A stretch of DNA of 64,000 nt, taken from contig CM049318.1 in assembly GCA_026874595.1 (NCBI GenBank), positions 29,819,956 through 29,883,955 of the forward strand, in the 5' to 3' direction. The position numbers and the translations under genes are program-made. The notes under the pieces are model-generated. The model was not told the origin of the DNA, made no database searches, and worked only from the letters and a program-made list of their open reading frames with translations. This DNA is from Sipunculus nudus (taxonomy: Eukaryota; Annelida; Sipuncula; Golfingiida; Sipunculidae). Position 1 is the first letter of the stretch. Every line of letters begins with the position of its first letter. Below, piece by piece: positions 61,392-64,000 of the stretch.

Positions 61392-61458
61392 ATGTGTGAT
61401 TACTTCTGTATCCTCCTTTTGTTGTCCTGTTCTGCCCTTTCCTCATTATCTATAACAG
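61392..61458 (+). CDS. Possible signal-peptide exon of an unknown gene
   Basis: ATG opens MCDYFCILLLLSCSALSSL followed by SIT and a donor CAG|GTACGT in phase 1. It looks like a first coding exon of a secreted or membrane protein, possibly a receptor. No second exon was recognised downstream within the window, and it sits 181 bases from the end of a gene on the other strand. It could be chance. Confidence 0.25.
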
Positions 61459-61639
61459 GTACGTAACATTTGTACCGAAAGCTTTGTCTCAGAGGAAGAA
61501 AATGCATAAAAAAGAGTTAATGATGTGTTTCCTGATCCCCTTTTAGACCACCTCTTTGTACGAAACTGAGAAAATAATTTGTTAATATTTTCTAACAATT
61601 GCACAAATCTAATACATGCGGCCTCATCCTGTAGATCAG

Positions 61640-61766
61640 CTATGGAGGAATGGACACCTGAATCCGCGTGACTAAAGGTTCTAAGCTGATACGATGCAGT
61701 GTATATTTTAATGAGTTAAGTCCGTCAAAGCGGTAATGCAGAGGCCTATAGTTGAAGCCGATCGTG
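61640..61766 (-). CDS. B4GALT-like: B4GALT-like gene 3, exon 6 and stop
   Basis: Acceptor TCTCTTTGCAG, a split Asn, then [36 protein letters not shown] and TAG. 127 bp. Confidence 0.92.
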
Positions 61767-64000
61767 CTGCAAAGAGAAAATACACATGGTACAAGTAAAA
61801 CCGTGATATTTATCTGTACATGTCATTGATTACAATATTGGGGGAAAATTTAGTAGTATCACAGAGCAGCTGAAAGATTGTCTTATCGAGAGTTATCAGT
61901 GATTTTTTTAATGTCATGCACTTCTGATCGTTGGCCGAAGCTGGAGGAGGCGAGTCTAGTCCTGCCCGATGATGAATCTAGGTGGATTCATACATTCCCC
62001 CCCCCCCCCCCCTTATCTAACTTACCTAACCACCGCTCCGCCCCTAACACCTACTTATGCTAATTAGCCCAACAAGGCTCCTACACAGAAGACTTTGCGA
62101 GTAGTTGCGATAGTTGTTAATAAGACAATACCGACGTCACAAAAACATTACAATGGACAATAGACCATATTGTGCAAAGTTTGCGCTTGTCAGTCGATTT
62201 GCTGTTACATTGCAAAATATTAATGGTAACTTGACTGTTTGCTCGCAACTACTCTCCTCATAATTATTCATTGAGTGAATATGCGATTAAGGTCACATAG
62301 TTAGAATTCATGTTTAGGATAATAACAACATTGTAGGAACTGGTAGATTCCGAGTTATTAAAAACAAGCAAATACCAAACTGGGACGGAGAAATATACGA
62401 TCTTTAGTGCTTTCGGCTTGTTTTTTTATATAAACTTTGGGTGCTACATGGTAACACTGAATGATATATTATGAATAATTTGAATAGAAATGTTCACTTA
62501 CTTTTTATGATTGACTGGGTTGTCTCGTTTGTGTGGAATATTGGTATACCTCGCTACTCCTCGTGGAAAACGAATTATATCGTATCTTGCAGCATGTACC
62601 CTGAGTACAAACAAGTTGGAGTTCCGTGAATAAGTAGCTAGCATATTCCGGATAATATATGAAACTTATTTACTTAAAAGTAGCAGAGCATGTATCATAT
62701 ATGTCAAAAAAGATTTGAACCAGTGGTGGGGTTATGGGGGTTACAATTAACCCCATTGTAACCCCGCTCCGGTCCCCTATATAAGTTCCTCTCATCCTCT
62801 CTAAAAGTTAATATATCCTACTGTATTACTTGACCTGTAATTAAGGTTTTCTTAACAAAGGTTATCATGGATCGGTCCCGCACAAGTCATCCCGACACCT
62901 CGTTTAAGAAATCTTTGATGGGGCCCTGACGTCTGTAAATCAAACGACTACTGTCTTTCCCTGATGATGTAAAGCTTTGATAGACTGGGCTGTCGGTAAT
63001 GCTTATAAGAATGGTCGATGGGTCAACTGTATTTAGATGGGTGCAATGCTTCACCTAGAATAGGTACTGCCACCTAGCGGTAAATAATATAACTAATGTA
63101 TGGTTTTTGACCAACGCGGATTACTTCAGGAGCCAGAACAGTTTCACTGGCCAATTGTATTGTGTATGGGTTAATGGAAATAATAACATTTACTATATTC
63201 AAAGTTCATGAGTACCATTTTCTCTCTGAAACTACTTTTAAGCTTTAGTAATATATCATCAATGAAGCCAGGCTGTTTTAGCTTGCTCCTCAGCTTGTAA
63301 AGCTAACCCCTCATACCGCAAATAGTTAAAAGGATCTCGGTGTTCCCAATGTGTATTAGGTTTCCAGGGTAAATTAATCTTAACTAGCGAGGCCCTATAA
63401 ATGCTCCAATCCATATAGACTCCTGTATTATTCATTTTTATCTGTTCGCAACAATTATGAAATCCAACTGGTAACTAACGGGTGGAGACGAAAGTGTTGA
63501 AGCCGATTGATTAAAACAAGCTGATCTACGTGGAAGTAACGTTTTCCTATACCAAAAATTAACTTCGACAAGAGGTTATGTTTTCATCAATGCCTGTTTG
63601 TTGGTAAGATAACGAAGACAATACCGGGTCGATTTCTACAAAGCATTGTGGAGAGATATCACTTGGACCACGGAAAGCCCAATTAATAGTTGATTTAATC
63701 TATTATAAAGCTAATCACTCTTCTTTATTCAATCGTACATGCACCTAAAGGCGCATTATCCGGACATATACTGTATATATCTCTTAATCAACGGTGCGCA
63801 CCAAGATGTTCCTGGGCAGCGTTTTGGGGAAATTGTGTAACGACAAACAAACCAACAAAAAAACATATGTGGAAACATAACCTCAATGGAGATAATCCCT
63901 TACCTCTTGTACATGTCATCGTCTTCTCCTCCCCACCCCCAAAATAAATTAGAAAACCCGTTTATTTCATGAAACTGATTCGACGTAAAGGCCGTAGCTC
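61640..64000 (-). CDS. B4GALT-like: Beta-1,4-galactosyltransferase family gene 3, 3' part (exons 4-6)
   Basis: Exon 4 (partial, 64000-63904), exon 5 (62600-62502) and exon 6 (61766-61640) join in phase and end in TAG. Seen: [20 protein letters not shown] with [10 protein letters not shown], then [20 protein letters not shown], then [18 protein letters not shown]. The acceptor-site motif WGGEDDD and the metal-binding His are present, so this half looks functional. The N-terminal exons with the membrane anchor and the DVD motif lie beyond the right edge. The Met two residues before Pro-His in gene 1 is Asn here. Golgi beta-1,4-Gal/GalNAc transfer is expected from the family. Confidence 0.9.
61999..62012. 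repeat. Poly-C run in intron 5 of gene 3
   Basis: About 15 C bases. Confidence 0.9.
62502..62600 (-). CDS. B4GALT-like: B4GALT-like gene 3, exon 5
   Basis: Acceptor ACTCAG, then [32 protein letters not shown]. Donor AAA|GTAAGT, phase 2. 99 bp, equal to gene 1. Confidence 0.92.
62601..63903. other. Intron 4 of gene 3
   Basis: No coding or repeat feature recognised. Confidence 0.5.
63904..64000 (-). CDS. B4GALT-like: B4GALT-like gene 3, exon 4 (partial)
   Basis: 97 bases of an exon expected to be near 123. It reads [17 protein letters not shown] and [15 protein letters not shown]. Donor AAGAG|GTAAGG, phase 2, as in gene 1. Confidence 0.92.

Noticed and set aside
41921-61766. Similar sequences at 41930 and 61650 first looked like a dispersed repeat
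   Set aside because: They are the last coding exons of B4GALT-like copies 2 and 3 on the minus strand.
1-64000. CRISPR array, rRNA or bacterial operon
   Set aside because: Repeats present are microsatellites, tandem repeats and mobile elements. Genes are intron-split and there is no prokaryotic organisation.

Overview
The window is AT-rich nuclear DNA from an animal, most likely a lophotrochozoan and probably a bivalve mollusc. Genes are split by long introns, and spliced exons can be read only by joining short open stretches at GT/AG sites. Between them lie (TA)n microsatellites, tRNA-derived SINEs, inverted-repeat elements, decayed LINE reverse transcriptases and a pogo-like transposase relic. 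There is no operon structure, rRNA, tRNA gene or CRISPR array. The species cannot be fixed from the sequence.

Layout. (1) 1-740 (-): decayed LINE reverse transcriptase running off the left edge. (2) 1086-8318 (+): 3' part of a Cys-loop ligand-gated channel gene of nicotinic acetylcholine receptor alpha type. Five exons, including a 45-bp micro-exon, join without a frame break and give 412 residues from the first beta strands to M4 and the stop; the first exon(s) lie outside the window or were not found. (3) 8319-15705: intergenic, with SINEs, microsatellites and relic transposon ends. (4) 15706-33200 (+): complete six-exon beta-1,4-galactosyltransferase (B4GALT/GT7) family gene, 380 codons, whose introns hold a 2.1-kb inverted-repeat element, a pogo-like transposase relic, SINEs and a 73-bp minisatellite abutting a splice acceptor. 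(5) 33201-41920: intergenic, with a second LINE relic. (6) 41921-50168 (-): second B4GALT-family copy. Exons 1, 2, 3 and 6 keep frame and splice phase, but exon 1 has a TGA at a conserved Trp codon and exons 4-5 are not found, so it is most likely a pseudogene. Its intron 2 holds a tandem duplication split by a 1.9-kb inverted-repeat insertion. (7) 50169-61639: repeat-rich, no gene recognised. (8) 61640 to beyond 64000 (-): 3' half of a third B4GALT-family gene (exons 6, 5 and most of 4).

The main biological content is therefore one probable cholinergic channel subunit next to a local family of three Golgi glycosyltransferase paralogues in different states: intact, broken and cut off by the window edge. 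Residues in the active-site motifs suggest that donor-sugar or metal preference may differ from vertebrate B4GALT1. The two genes do not act in one pathway as far as the sequence shows. All splice structures are inferred from the DNA alone.
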